DNA of 60,533 nt from Akkermansia muciniphila (GTDB lineage Bacteria; Verrucomicrobiota; Verrucomicrobiia; Verrucomicrobiales; Akkermansiaceae), in contig CAMDCV010000026.1 of assembly GCA_945890645.1 (NCBI GenBank), positions 1 to 60,533 of the forward strand, in the 5' to 3' direction. A model generated the notes under the pieces. That model was given only the letters and a program-made list of their open reading frames with translations. It did not search any database and was not told where the DNA came from. Made by a program: the position numbers and the translations under genes. The first letter of the stretch is position 1. Each line of letters opens with the position of its first letter. Of the stretch, positions 35,343-43,992 are shown piece by piece.

Positions 35343-35399
35343 CGCGCGGGGAAACTAGGCGGGCGACACCTATAAATCCAGCAAAAAACCTCATGAAAG

Positions 35400-35471
35400 T
35401 GCTCCCGGCGGGAATCGAACCTGCATTTGCCCTTTAGGAGAGGGCCGTTCTATCCATTGAACTACGGGAGC
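35400..35471 (-). tRNA. tRNA-Arg (anticodon CCU)
   Basis: On the minus strand, acceptor GCTCCCG pairs with CGGGAGC, the discriminator is A, and CCA is not encoded. Anticodon stem GCCCT/AGGGC encloses loop CTCCTAA, giving anticodon CCT, which reads AGG codons. T arm GCAGG-TTCGATT-CCCGC is near canonical. The contrast with the initiator tRNA, where CCA is encoded, means a CCA-adding enzyme is needed. Confidence 0.95.
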
Positions 35472-35640
35472 GCAGAACAGGCATACGCTAGGATCCCTCA
35501 GGATTCAAGAATTTCTTCCCATGACAAAAGCAGCCCCTGAACTAACAACTATTAGTTCGTCACGCCCGCACGGGAATATGCTTTGCAAGAAAGGCGATCG
35601 CCGCTTATCCTCCGCCCGCCGCACCGGCCACCGTTGCTCT

Positions 35641-37323
35641 ATGTCAGAAGTTGAGGAAAAAAAATTGGACTTTATCCGTGAAATCATCGCGAACGATCTA
35701 GCCAGCGGTAAACACCAGAGCATTATCACGCGCTTTCCGCCGGAGCCGAATGGCTACCTACACATCGGTCACGCGAAATCCATTTGCCTGAATTTCGGCA
35801 TCGCCCAAGAATTGCGCGAGCGCGGGGCAAAATGCCACCTTCGTTTCGATGACACCAATCCCTCGAAGGAAGAAGTGGAATACGTCGAAAGCATACGCGA
35901 GGATGTGCAGTGGCTCGGTTTCGAATGGGATGCGCTCCATTTCGCGAGCGATTATTTTTCTTTTTACTACGACTGCGCCGTGGCTCTGATCGAAAAAGGC
36001 CTCGCCTATGTCGATGAGCAATCGCAGGAGCAAATGAAGGAAACGCGCGGCAATGTGAATGTTCCAGGTTCGTCCTCGCCGTGGCGTGACCGCAGCGTTG
36101 CGGAAAATCTCGATCTTTTTGCTCGAATGCGCGCCGGTGAGTTTGCCGATGGCAGTTTGGTGCTGCGGGCCAAGATCGATATGGCATCGCCGAACATGAA
36201 CCTGCGCGACCCGGTGCTTTATCGCATCATGCGCGCCCATCACCACAACACCGGCGACGAGTGGTGCCTCTACCCGATGTACGATTACGCCCATCCCTTA
36301 GAAGATGCGGTTGAGCACATCACGCATTCACTTTGCACGTTGGAGTTTGAAAACCATCGCCCGCTTTACGACTGGGTCATCGAAAATTGCCCCGTGCCAG
36401 CGAAGCCGCGCCAGATCGAGTTCGCTCGTCTCAATCTCACCTACACCGTGATGAGCAAGCGCAAACTACTGCTACTCGTCAAGGAAGGTCTAGTCGGCGG
36501 TTGGGACGATCCACGCCTCCCCACCATCTCCGGTCTGCGACGTCGTGGTTATCCCGCCGAAGCGATTCGCAATTTCTGCCAACACATCGGCATCACCAAA
36601 TTCAACGGCACCACCAGCGTGGATCTGTTAGAATTTGAAGTGCGCAGTTACCTCAATCGCGAGGCCCCTCGTCGCATGGCCGTCCTTGAACCACTCAAGG
36701 TCGTGTTGGAAAACGTCGGCGCAGACGAACGCATCGAAGCCAGCGTGCAAGAACATCCCGAGCGCCCCGAGTGGGGCGAACGCACACTCAGCCACGGCCG
36801 AGAAATTTGGATCGAACAAAGCGATTTCCTCGAAGACCCGCCGAAAAAATTCTATCGTCTCGGCCCTGGTCGTCACGTTCGCTTGCGCGGTGGCGACATC
36901 ATGAAATGCCTTTCCTTCGAAAAAAATGCTGATGGTCACATAACGGAGTTGCGTTGCGAATTACTGAAAGGCACCGCAGGAGCCAACACGCCTGAGGGTG
37001 TCGAATGCCGTGCCGCGATTCATTGGGTCGATGCCACCACCGGCCGTGATGCCGAAGTGCGCCTCTACGATCGCCTCTTCCAAGTCGAAGATCCTGATGG
37101 CGAAGAAGAAGGTTTTCTCAGCGCGATCAACCCCGATTCCCTCACCATCATCACGGCCAAGGTCGAGCCTGCTGTGGCGGCGATGAAACCCGGCGAAAGT
37201 TGCCAGTTCGAACGCACCGGCTATTTCATCGCCGATTGCAAAGACCATCAATCGGATCAATCCCCTGTCTTCAATCGTACCGTTGGCCTGAAAGATTCTT
37301 GGAATAAAAAAGCCGGGAAGTAA
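35641..37323 (+). CDS. glnS: Glutaminyl-tRNA synthetase
   Basis: 560 residues from ATG 35641 (MSEVEEKKLDFIREIIANDL); the frame upstream to 35521 is an extension without a domain. Class I signature PNGYLHIGHAKS is near residue 37. The GlnRS-specific CHLRFDDTNPSKEEVEYVES, FSFYYDCAVALIEKGLAYVD, the HSLCTLEFENHRPLYDW block and the KMSKS-like VMSKRKLLLLV loop are present. Two C-terminal beta-barrels for anticodon recognition follow. It charges tRNA-Gln directly, so the organism does not depend solely on GatCAB transamidation. A tRNA-Arg gene lies just upstream on the other strand. Confidence 0.95.
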   Translation: MSEVEEKKLDFIREIIANDLASGKHQSIITRFPPEPNGYLHIGHAKSICLNFGIAQELRERGAKCHLRFDDTNPSKEEVEYVESIREDVQWLGFEWDALHFASDYFSFYYDCAVALIEKGLAYVDEQSQEQMKETRGNVNVPGSSSPWRDRSVAENLDLFARMRAGEFADGSLVLRAKIDMASPNMNLRDPVLYRIMRAHHHNTGDEWCLYPMYDYAHPLEDAVEHITHSLCTLEFENHRPLYDWVIENCPVPAKPRQIEFARLNLTYTVMSKRKLLLLVKEGLVGGWDDPRLPTISGLRRRGYPAEAIRNFCQHIGITKFNGTTSVDLLEFEVRSYLNREAPRRMAVLEPLKVVLENVGADERIEASVQEHPERPEWGERTLSHGREIWIEQSDFLEDPPKKFYRLGPGRHVRLRGGDIMKCLSFEKNADGHITELRCELLKGTAGANTPEGVECRAAIHWVDATTGRDAEVRLYDRLFQVEDPDGEEEGFLSAINPDSLTIITAKVEPAVAAMKPGESCQFERTGYFIADCKDHQSDQSPVFNRTVGLKDSWNKKAGK

Positions 37324-37356
37324 TTCGTTCACATGCTTTCATGGCCAAAAAGCCAC

Positions 37357-37388
37357 TTGACAGCAATGCTAGCAATGCATACATTGCT
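37357..37388 (+). promoter_or_regulatory. Strong promoter with overlapping palindromic operator for the FitAB-like pair
   Basis: TTGACA (37357-37362), exact consensus -35, 17-base spacer, then TACATT (37380-37385). The inverted repeat AGCAATG-CATA-CATTGCT (37371-37388) covers the -10 box, with an additional half-site GCAATGC at 37363-37369. The ATG at 37392 is only six bases past the -10 box, so the transcript would have almost no leader. This fits repression by the antitoxin. Confidence 0.75.
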
Positions 37389-37391
37389 CTC

Positions 37392-37661
37392 ATGAGCACA
37401 ACACTGACCATCCGCAATCTCGATGAAGGCGTGAAAATGAAGTTACGCATCAGAGCAGCAAGTCATCAACGGTCGATGGAAGCAGAGGCTCGGGAAATCC
37501 TAGCCAACTGTCTTGCTGAGGATCCGAAGATTGCCCTTACAGAAAAAAAAGCTATTGCCGCTCGACGCAAGCGTATCGAGGCAGTTGTCGGTTCTTGGAA
37601 AAACCGTATGGATGGAAAAACGACAGACGACATTATGAAGGAACTCAGGGGTGATGATTGA
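37392..37661 (+). CDS. FitA/VapB-type ribbon-helix-helix antitoxin
   Basis: 89 residues from ATG 37392. The N-terminal Arc/FitA-type ribbon-helix-helix MSTTLTIRNLDEGVKMKLRI, RAASHQRSMEAEAREILANC binds DNA as a dimer; the MSTTLTIRNLD strand is characteristic. The basic middle (EKKAIAARRKRIEAVVGSWK) and the C-terminal helix probably wrap the toxin. The start at 37341 is possible but would include the promoter. Its 3' end overlaps the PIN toxin gene by 8 bases, the usual coupling of toxin-antitoxin operons. It likely represses the promoter at 37357-37388. Confidence 0.88.
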   Translation: MSTTLTIRNLDEGVKMKLRIRAASHQRSMEAEAREILANCLAEDPKIALTEKKAIAARRKRIEAVVGSWKNRMDGKTTDDIMKELRGDD

Positions 37662-38058
37662 GCCTTCCACGGCCCTTATCGATAGCAACGTGATCATCGA
37701 CATCATCGGTGATGATCATGCATGGCGCGATTGGTCCATCGAAGCACTTGCTGCCTGTGAGGTGCCTTTCGCGAATCCTATCGTATTCGCGGAACTTTGT
37801 TACCTCAGACCCTCGCCTTCAGAAGTTGAAAAGTTGCTAAGGACATTAGAAATCGGCTATCTAGAATTACCTAAAGATGCACTCTTTATGGCCGCTCAGG
37901 CGTTCAAGCTTTATCGACAACGCGGAGGCAACAAGACCGCTCCCCTACCCGATTTTTTCATTGGTGCTCATGCCGCTGTGCTAGGGGTGCCGATCATCAC
38001 ACGCGATGTCAGACGCTACCAAACGTATTTCCCCACTGTCACACTCATTGCTCCCTAA
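37654..38058 (+). CDS. FitB/VapC-type PIN-domain toxin
   Basis: About 134 residues from ATG 37654 (GTG 37651 is an alternative). PIN nuclease with the acidic residues in order: Asp10 in ALIDSNVIIDII, Glu47 in NPIVFAELCYLR, Asp100 in PLPDFFIGAHAAV and Asp118 in ITRDVRRYQTYFP. All four catalytic metal-binding positions are intact, so the toxin should be active. Such toxins cut tRNA or mRNA. The FitA-type antitoxin directly upstream overlaps by 8 bases. Homology suggests post-segregational or stress-related control; targets cannot be inferred. Confidence 0.9.
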   Translation: MIEPSTALIDSNVIIDIIGDDHAWRDWSIEALAACEVPFANPIVFAELCYLRPSPSEVEKLLRTLEIGYLELPKDALFMAAQAFKLYRQRGGNKTAPLPDFFIGAHAAVLGVPIITRDVRRYQTYFPTVTLIAP

Positions 38059-38072
38059 CAAAAACGGGCAAC

Positions 38073-41000
38073 TTAGAGCACGCGCAACAATTCCAAAACC
38101 TCCAGAAGTTTTTCATCTGCGTTGGTGGATTTCAGTCGGGGATGGCGATGTTCTAGCGTGATGGGTTGGTTGTTGCGGATGAGTGTTAGGCGTTGCGCTT
38201 TGAGCTCGACGGCAGAGATTTTTTTCGCGGCGGCGCGGAGTTTGATGCGGCTTAGGGTGAAGAGATTGGTAACGGCAGCGGGGAAACGGCCGAAACGATC
38301 TCTCCAAGCCTTTTCCAATCCATCGAGTTCTTTTTCGGTGAGGCACTCGGCCAGTTCGCGGTAGGCGTGGACGCGGAGTTTGGTGTCGTCGATAAAATCG
38401 TTAGAGAGATATGCAGGTATCCATTCGACCTCAACATTGCCCCGTTGGAATTCCGTTTCGGTCAGGGCGACGCAATCGGCTTTTACGGTTGTTTCATTGC
38501 GCTCGGGGGTGATGCGGCCTTTGAGGCGATCGACGGATTGACGCAGGAGTTTGCAATAGAGATCGAAGCCGACTGCGGCGATGTGACCGGATTGTTTGGT
38601 GCCTAACAGATTTCCGGCACCGCGGATTTCGAGGTCGCGCATGGCGATTTTAAAGCCGGAGCCGAGAGCGGTGTATTGGCGAATCGCTTGGATGCGTTTG
38701 CGGGCGTCGCCTTGCGCCATCATGTCGCTTGGCAATAGTAAAATCGCGTAGGCTTTTTCGCCAGCGCGTCCGACGCGGCCACGCAGTTGATAAAGATCCG
38801 CAAGACCAAAGCGATCGGCGCGGTCGATGAGAATGGTGTTGGCGTTCGGAATATCGATACCTGTTTCGATGATGGTCGTGGCTAACAAAACATCGGCCTC
38901 GCCATTGACGAACGTTTTCATCACGACTTCAAGTTCGTCTTGTTCCATCTGACCGTGGCCGATGAGGATGCGCGCATCAGGCACAAGCGCCTGAATTTTT
39001 TTGCGCATATTGTCGATGGTCTTGACGCGATTGTGGAGGAAGAAGACTTGGCCGCCGCGTTTCATTTCGCGAAGAATTGCATCGCGGATGATGCGATCAT
39101 CGTAAGGAGAAATGGTGGTGTGAACGGGTACACGATTCGGTGGCGGCGTATCGATGGTGGACATGTCGCGCGTGCCCATGAGTGCCATGTAGAGCGTGCG
39201 CGGGATGGGTGTGGCGGAGAGTGTGAGAATATCGATGTGACGGAAAATTTCTTTGAACTTCTCTTTGTGCTTTACGCCGAAGCGTTGCTCTTCATCGATG
39301 ACAACAAGGCCGAGGTCGTGATATTTCACATCGCCTGAGAGCAAGCGATGAGTACCGATAACGATGTCCACTGAACCATCGGCAACACCGGCGACGGTCT
39401 CTCGCACTTCGGCAGGTGAGCGGAAACGATTGAGCAAATCAACGCGGACTGGGTAGTCACTCATGCGTTCCCGAAAAGTGCGCCAATGTTGTTCGGCAAG
39501 CACGGTGGTGGGCACCAAGATAGCGACTTGTTTGCCGCCGGTGACTGCTTTGAATGCCGCGCGGATGGCGACCTCCGTCTTACCGAATCCGACATCGCCG
39601 CAAATGAGTCGATCCATGGGCTCGTTGCTTTCCATGTCGCGCTTGGTATCTTCAATCGCGCGGCGTTGATCGACGGTTTCAGTGAAGTGAAAGGAATTTT
39701 CGAACTCCCACATCCAACGCGAATCCGGCGCATGGGCGAAGCCTTGATTCGCTTGTCGCTCGGCTTGGATGCGTAAAATTTGCGCGGCATAGTCGAGGAT
39801 GGATTTCTCGGCAGTCTTGCGAGCGTTTTTCCACGAGCTGCCGCCAAGGTTGTGAAGGTCAGGCGTTTTACCACCCATGCCGACATACTTCGCCACGAGG
39901 TGCGCCTGATCGATAGGCACGTGGAGCAATGCGCCCTTTTGATACTCGATGACCATTTCCTCCGTGTGGCCGTCGTCGGAAATTTCAATACCGCGAAAGC
40001 GACCGATACCATATTCAAAATGCACCACGAGGTCGGCGAGTTGGATTTCTTCCAGATTCGCGGCGACAGCGTGATTGCGCTCTAACAAACTCTTGCGCGC
40101 GCTACTACCGCTGCGGTAGCGACCAAACAATTCCGAGGAGGACAGCACCGCGAGCTTCCATGCGGGGATGATAAAGCCGCCTTGCAATTCACCGCGCAAG
40201 ACAGGCAATGGCGCGAAATCTCCGGCAAGTTCTTGGAAACGTTCTTCCTCACCGCGATTGGCAAAACTCATCGCTAAAGTCCAGTTGGCGGATCGCCATT
40301 CTTCTACTTGGGCGAAAAATCGTTCGCGTTTGTTTTGCTGCAAAATGAAATCACCCGCCTCGAAGACCCCGAGCGGACTGGGAAAAATTTCTAACGGAAT
40401 TTTATGAGGTGTGTCGTCATCAAGGCTGTGCTGGCACAGTTGCATGTGCGTGAAGAGGGTGACATCGATTTCGTCACCGACGTGGATGACCAAGTGCTCA
40501 GCGGCAATGTAGTCGCGCGCGCAGGCGCTTTTGTCGGGCTCGCGGAGGGAAAGCGTGACGCGGTCGCATTTGCCGGTGCTGAGTTGGGAGTCGGGATCGT
40601 ATTCGCGGATCGATTCGATTTCCTGATCAAAAAACTCGATGCGCAAGGGCATCGCGGCATGCCAGGGGAAGACATCGATGATACCACCACGCACCGCAAA
40701 CTGCCCACGCGCATGGACGATGGCGCTGCGTTCGTAGCCGATGTCCGCCAGCGAAGCGGTGAACTTCTGTGGATCGAGTTGCTTGTTTTTTTGCAAGATC
40801 AATCGCGACTGATCGAGGCTTTGCGGGCTTGGTGCGGCGGCTTGCAAAGCGCTAGCGTGTGTGTGGACGACAAGGCGCTGGCCTTGACTGAGGGATTCGA
40901 AGACTTGCAAGCGTTCGGCCTCCGCCTCGGGGTCGGCGATGCTGCCATCGACGAGGTCGGCAGCGGGTTCGGGCAGAGTCAACGAGGTTTGACCCCAGCA

Positions 41001-41264
41001 CTCCATTTCTGCGGCGATGCGTTCGCGTTGGCGCGGGAGGTCGTGGAGAATCCAGATCAATTTTTTCGGATGCAAGCGGCATAGTGCCGTCAAAAGATAA
41101 GCGTGGGCAGCGGCATGGCAGGGTCCGAAGACAAGTGTCTCCCGCACTTGACCAAGGGTGGTAAGCGATTCATGGACGGTGCTGTGCTGTGACAAGAGTG
41201 CCAACAGGGCTAGTGATGTGTTCGCTTGGGGCGGCACGGACGCAGGATAATCCGCTTTCGCCAA
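38073..41264 (-). CDS. mfd: Transcription-repair coupling factor Mfd
   Basis: A 1063-residue SF2 translocase that removes stalled RNA polymerase and recruits UvrA. The N-terminal UvrB-like region includes SAIVHARGQFAVRGGIIDVF and LRIEFFDQEIESIREYDPDS. The CarD-like RNA polymerase interaction domain has QLADLVVHFEYGIGRFRGIE. The motor has Walker A GDVGFGKTEVAIRAAFKAV, DEEQRFG box, TLSATPIPRTLYMALMGTRD and TTIIETGIDIPNANTILIDR. The C-terminal TRCF domain follows. The most upstream start is TTG at 41264, inside the loop of a TTTCGCC/GGCGAAA inverted repeat. No earlier ATG or GTG exists in frame. Confidence 0.95.
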   Translation of the reverse strand: MAKADYPASVPPQANTSLALLALLSQHSTVHESLTTLGQVRETLVFGPCHAAAHAYLLTALCRLHPKKLIWILHDLPRQRERIAAEMECWGQTSLTLPEPAADLVDGSIADPEAEAERLQVFESLSQGQRLVVHTHASALQAAAPSPQSLDQSRLILQKNKQLDPQKFTASLADIGYERSAIVHARGQFAVRGGIIDVFPWHAAMPLRIEFFDQEIESIREYDPDSQLSTGKCDRVTLSLREPDKSACARDYIAAEHLVIHVGDEIDVTLFTHMQLCQHSLDDDTPHKIPLEIFPSPLGVFEAGDFILQQNKRERFFAQVEEWRSANWTLAMSFANRGEEERFQELAGDFAPLPVLRGELQGGFIIPAWKLAVLSSSELFGRYRSGSSARKSLLERNHAVAANLEEIQLADLVVHFEYGIGRFRGIEISDDGHTEEMVIEYQKGALLHVPIDQAHLVAKYVGMGGKTPDLHNLGGSSWKNARKTAEKSILDYAAQILRIQAERQANQGFAHAPDSRWMWEFENSFHFTETVDQRRAIEDTKRDMESNEPMDRLICGDVGFGKTEVAIRAAFKAVTGGKQVAILVPTTVLAEQHWRTFRERMSDYPVRVDLLNRFRSPAEVRETVAGVADGSVDIVIGTHRLLSGDVKYHDLGLVVIDEEQRFGVKHKEKFKEIFRHIDILTLSATPIPRTLYMALMGTRDMSTIDTPPPNRVPVHTTISPYDDRIIRDAILREMKRGGQVFFLHNRVKTIDNMRKKIQALVPDARILIGHGQMEQDELEVVMKTFVNGEADVLLATTIIETGIDIPNANTILIDRADRFGLADLYQLRGRVGRAGEKAYAILLLPSDMMAQGDARKRIQAIRQYTALGSGFKIAMRDLEIRGAGNLLGTKQSGHIAAVGFDLYCKLLRQSVDRLKGRITPERNETTVKADCVALTETEFQRGNVEVEWIPAYLSNDFIDDTKLRVHAYRELAECLTEKELDGLEKAWRDRFGRFPAAVTNLFTLSRIKLRAAAKKISAVELKAQRLTLIRNNQPITLEHRHPRLKSTNADEKLLEVLELLRVL

Positions 41265-41322
41265 ATGGCGAAACGTATTTTCTTTTCATCGATAGAAGGG
41301 CATCGTAAAAAATCGTCAACGC

Positions 41323-42045
41323 ATGAGCAGCGAAACGCACAAACTGGACACACTGCAATCCATCGAACTCGCCGAGGGTGTCGAGATTCGTTTGCGCATC
41401 GCTGGACCAATATTGCGAGTCTTTGCGTGGGCACTTGATATGCTCTTTATTGGATTGGCCATGGGAATTCTTGCCATCGCATTAGGGATAGCAGGCTTCC
41501 TCGTCGGTAGTCAGGTAATCAATGGCGTAATGATGCTCATTTGGTTCGTTCTTACATGGTGGTATCCCGTATTTTTTGAAGTCAGTCGCTGGGGCGCTAC
41601 CTTTGGAAAAAAAATTTGCGGCCTGCGTGTAATGCAACCCTCGGGCGCGCCGATTACTTGGTCACAAGCGATTGTGCGAAATTTCCTACGCGTGGTGGAC
41701 ATCAATCCCCCGTTCTGGGGACTTCCCGGCATGGCGAGTTGTTTGGCGACACAGCGCTTCCAACGACTTGGCGACCTAGCTGCAGGAACAGTCGTGGTTT
41801 ATGAACGCAGCGAGGTAGTGCCCGAAGGCGCTGGGCCTCCGCCTTTGCAGGCACAGCGACCGATGGTCGCGCTACGGCCCGAAGAAAGTCGCGCGATTGT
41901 AACCTTCCGCGAGCGGGCTGTGTTTTGGTCGGATGCAAGACGTATTGAGATCGCCGATCATTTGCAGGTGCTGACAACAAAAAAAGGAGCCGAGGGTGTG
42001 AATTCCCTATCGGCGATGGCGCATTGGTTGCAAGATAAGAGATGA
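41323..42045 (+). CDS. RDD family membrane protein
   Basis: A 240-residue integral membrane protein. Two hydrophobic helices (LRVFAWALDMLFIGLAMGIL and VGSQVINGVMMLIWFVLTWW) begin the RDD domain, named for conserved Arg and Asp residues; here AWALDMLFIG and GDLAAGTVVVYER. The block WGATFGKKICGLRVMQPSGA is typical. The cytoplasmic C-terminal tail has FRERAVFWSDARRIEIADHL. Role unknown; some RDD proteins act in ion homeostasis. Divergent from mfd with a 58-base gap. Confidence 0.88.
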   Translation: MSSETHKLDTLQSIELAEGVEIRLRIAGPILRVFAWALDMLFIGLAMGILAIALGIAGFLVGSQVINGVMMLIWFVLTWWYPVFFEVSRWGATFGKKICGLRVMQPSGAPITWSQAIVRNFLRVVDINPPFWGLPGMASCLATQRFQRLGDLAAGTVVVYERSEVVPEGAGPPPLQAQRPMVALRPEESRAIVTFRERAVFWSDARRIEIADHLQVLTTKKGAEGVNSLSAMAHWLQDKR

Positions 42046-42147
42046 GAATTTAGACTTTCAGACATAAGACTTAAAAAAATTATTAATTCATTTTGTATAC
42101 GATAAATTACGCTTGTAAATCCGAGTGGCTCTGAGGAAAGTATTGGC
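42046..42147 (+). promoter_or_regulatory. AT-rich leader with GTATAC palindrome upstream of the sugar-catabolic operon
   Basis: Contains TTTTGTATACGATAAA, centred on GTATAC, of the general type bound by GntR-family (FadR-like) repressors, which are common for such operons. No regulator gene is adjacent. Assignment is speculative. Confidence 0.3.
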
Positions 42148-43095
42148 ATGTCATTGGAAGATCGTCATAACGCCAAAAAATTACGTCGTAAGATCACGGG
42201 TTATGCTGCTTGTTTGTTGCCGTTTGACACAGATGGCAGCATCGCGGAGCAGGCGTTTCGCGAAGCTGTGGAACGCACCACTGCAGCGGGACTAGGGTGC
42301 GCAGTGAATATGGATACGGGTTATGCCAATTACCTCACTGCGGCCGAACGCACCCAAGTGCTGCGCTGGACGCAAGAGGTTGTTGCGGGACGTCGTGATT
42401 TCGTGGCGGGAGCTTTTGTGGAGGGAAAAGAAGGCGACCTTGTTGAGATTTATCGACGTGAAATGGATGAGATCGTTAGCTTCGGGGGCACTCCAATTTT
42501 ATTTCAAACGACTCGATTTCATAGTTGGTCGCCACAACAAATCGTCGATTTGTATGCGAGTGTTTGCGAGGGCTATGAGTCCGTCTTTGGATTTGAGTTG
42601 GGCCGCATGTTTGCGCCGAACGGCATGATTTTCGATGAAGAAACGGTGCGCGGTTTGATGCAAATTCCTGCACTCAAAGGCATGAAACATTCTTCGCTCG
42701 ATCGCGGACAAGAACTTCGACGTTTGCAAATCCGCGATGAGGTTCGTCCAGAGTTCATGGTATTTACGGGTAACGATCTCGGCATCGATATGACGGAATA
42801 CGGATCCGATTATCTGTTAGGACTTGCGGCCTTTTGTCCGGAAATGTTTGCCGAGCGCGATGCCTATTGGGCTAGTGGCGATGATCGCTACGCCGCTCTC
42901 AATGACGCCTTGCAATATTTAGGTAACGTTGGTTTCCGCGCACCAGTACCCGCCTACAAGCACAGTTGTGCGGTATTCCAGCACCTGTTAGGTCGTATAC
43001 CGTCATCGGAACCTCACGCACTATGCCCACGTCGTCCCGACTGGGAGGCGGGCATTATGCACGACTGCGCGCTGCGTCTGGGCTACGATGTTTGA
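42148..43095 (+). CDS. Dihydrodipicolinate-synthase-family aldolase-like protein
   Basis: A 315-residue protein resembling the DapA/N-acetylneuraminate lyase superfamily: a class I aldolase TIM barrel using a Schiff-base lysine, likely in the segment ALKGMKHSSLDRGQELR. Other visible features are the start ITGYAACLLPFDTDGSIAEQ and the GxNMDTGYANYL strand. The family uses pyruvate plus an aldehyde or related sugar acids. In this genome it opens an operon with a sugar-phosphate isomerase/epimerase and a Gfo/Idh oxidoreductase, so a role in sugar or polyol breakdown is probable. The family name does not fix the substrate. Confidence 0.75.
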   Translation: MSLEDRHNAKKLRRKITGYAACLLPFDTDGSIAEQAFREAVERTTAAGLGCAVNMDTGYANYLTAAERTQVLRWTQEVVAGRRDFVAGAFVEGKEGDLVEIYRREMDEIVSFGGTPILFQTTRFHSWSPQQIVDLYASVCEGYESVFGFELGRMFAPNGMIFDEETVRGLMQIPALKGMKHSSLDRGQELRRLQIRDEVRPEFMVFTGNDLGIDMTEYGSDYLLGLAAFCPEMFAERDAYWASGDDRYAALNDALQYLGNVGFRAPVPAYKHSCAVFQHLLGRIPSSEPHALCPRRPDWEAGIMHDCALRLGYDV

Positions 43096-43156
43096 TGCTT
43101 TTTTGAAAAAATCGTATCTTTCGTTAGGTAATTGATGACATATTCGTCTTGTTGTT

Positions 43157-43987
43157 ATGGACTTGCATCACGCCGCTATTCACACATTTACGACCAAGCC
43201 TTGGACTATTGATCAATGCATTGACGGATACGCGCGTCATGGATTTGGCGGCATCTCGGTGTGGCGAGAGACAGTGGCGGGACAAGACCTCGCGCGAGTG
43301 CGAAAAAAAATCTCCGATGCGGGACTTGCCGGTGTTTCTTTAGTGCGCGGCGGATTTTTCACAGGCAGCACGAAGGAACAACGCGATGCCGCCATTGGGG
43401 AAAACCGTAAAGCGATCGAAGAAGCTGAAGCACTCGAACTGCCGATGATTGTCTTGGTATGCGGCGCGACTCCCGGGCAAATCCCCTCCGATAACTTTAT
43501 CCAGATTGAGCAAGGGCTGGAAGAAATTTTGCCCTTTGCGGAAGCTGCGGGTATTCGGTTAGCGGTCGAGCCACTGCATCCCATGTATGCGGGCGATCGC
43601 TCGGCGATTTGCAGTCTGCGCGATGCGAATGACATGGTCGAGCGACTGGCGCATCCCCTGCTGGGTATAGCCGTGGATGTCTATCACGTCTGGTGGGAGC
43701 TTGACCTACAAGAACAAATCGATCGCTGCGCAGACGAAGAGCATCTTTTCGCGTTTCATGTTTGTGATTTTAAACCGAACATGGATCACGTTTTGTTAGA
43801 CCGAGGCCTGCCTGGTGAAGGTGTGGCAAATGTGGGCATCATCGACAATTGGATTCGCGATGCCGGATTCGCAGGCATGACTGAAGTCGAGATATTTTCC
43901 AACCGCTACTGGGCGGAAGATCAGGATGAATTTTTGAAAAAAATCGCTGCCAGCCTTCAAGGATTGCAGAACCCTTACCAAGATTGA
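43157..43987 (+). CDS. Sugar phosphate isomerase/epimerase (AP-endonuclease-2-like TIM barrel)
   Basis: A 276-residue xylose-isomerase-like TIM barrel. Motifs: HHAAIHTFTTKPWTIDQCID near the start, FAEAAGIRLAVEPLHPMYAG with the metal-ligand Glu, VAVDVYHVWWELDLQEQIDR with Asp and His, and FHVCDFKPNMDHVLLDRGLP with His and Asp. The end shows GMTEVEIFSNRYWAEDQDEF with another Glu. This ligand set is that of the isomerase/epimerase group (IolE, IolI, hydroxypyruvate isomerase). It lies 61 bases after the DapA-like gene and 5 bases before the oxidoreductase gene, so all three are probably co-transcribed. Confidence 0.85.
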   Translation: MDLHHAAIHTFTTKPWTIDQCIDGYARHGFGGISVWRETVAGQDLARVRKKISDAGLAGVSLVRGGFFTGSTKEQRDAAIGENRKAIEEAEALELPMIVLVCGATPGQIPSDNFIQIEQGLEEILPFAEAAGIRLAVEPLHPMYAGDRSAICSLRDANDMVERLAHPLLGIAVDVYHVWWELDLQEQIDRCADEEHLFAFHVCDFKPNMDHVLLDRGLPGEGVANVGIIDNWIRDAGFAGMTEVEIFSNRYWAEDQDEFLKKIAASLQGLQNPYQD

Positions 43988-43992
43988 ATTTT

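Noticed and set aside
37341-37391. Longer start of the antitoxin at 37341
   Set aside because: It would place the -35 and -10 boxes inside the coding region; family alignment begins at MSTTLTIRN.
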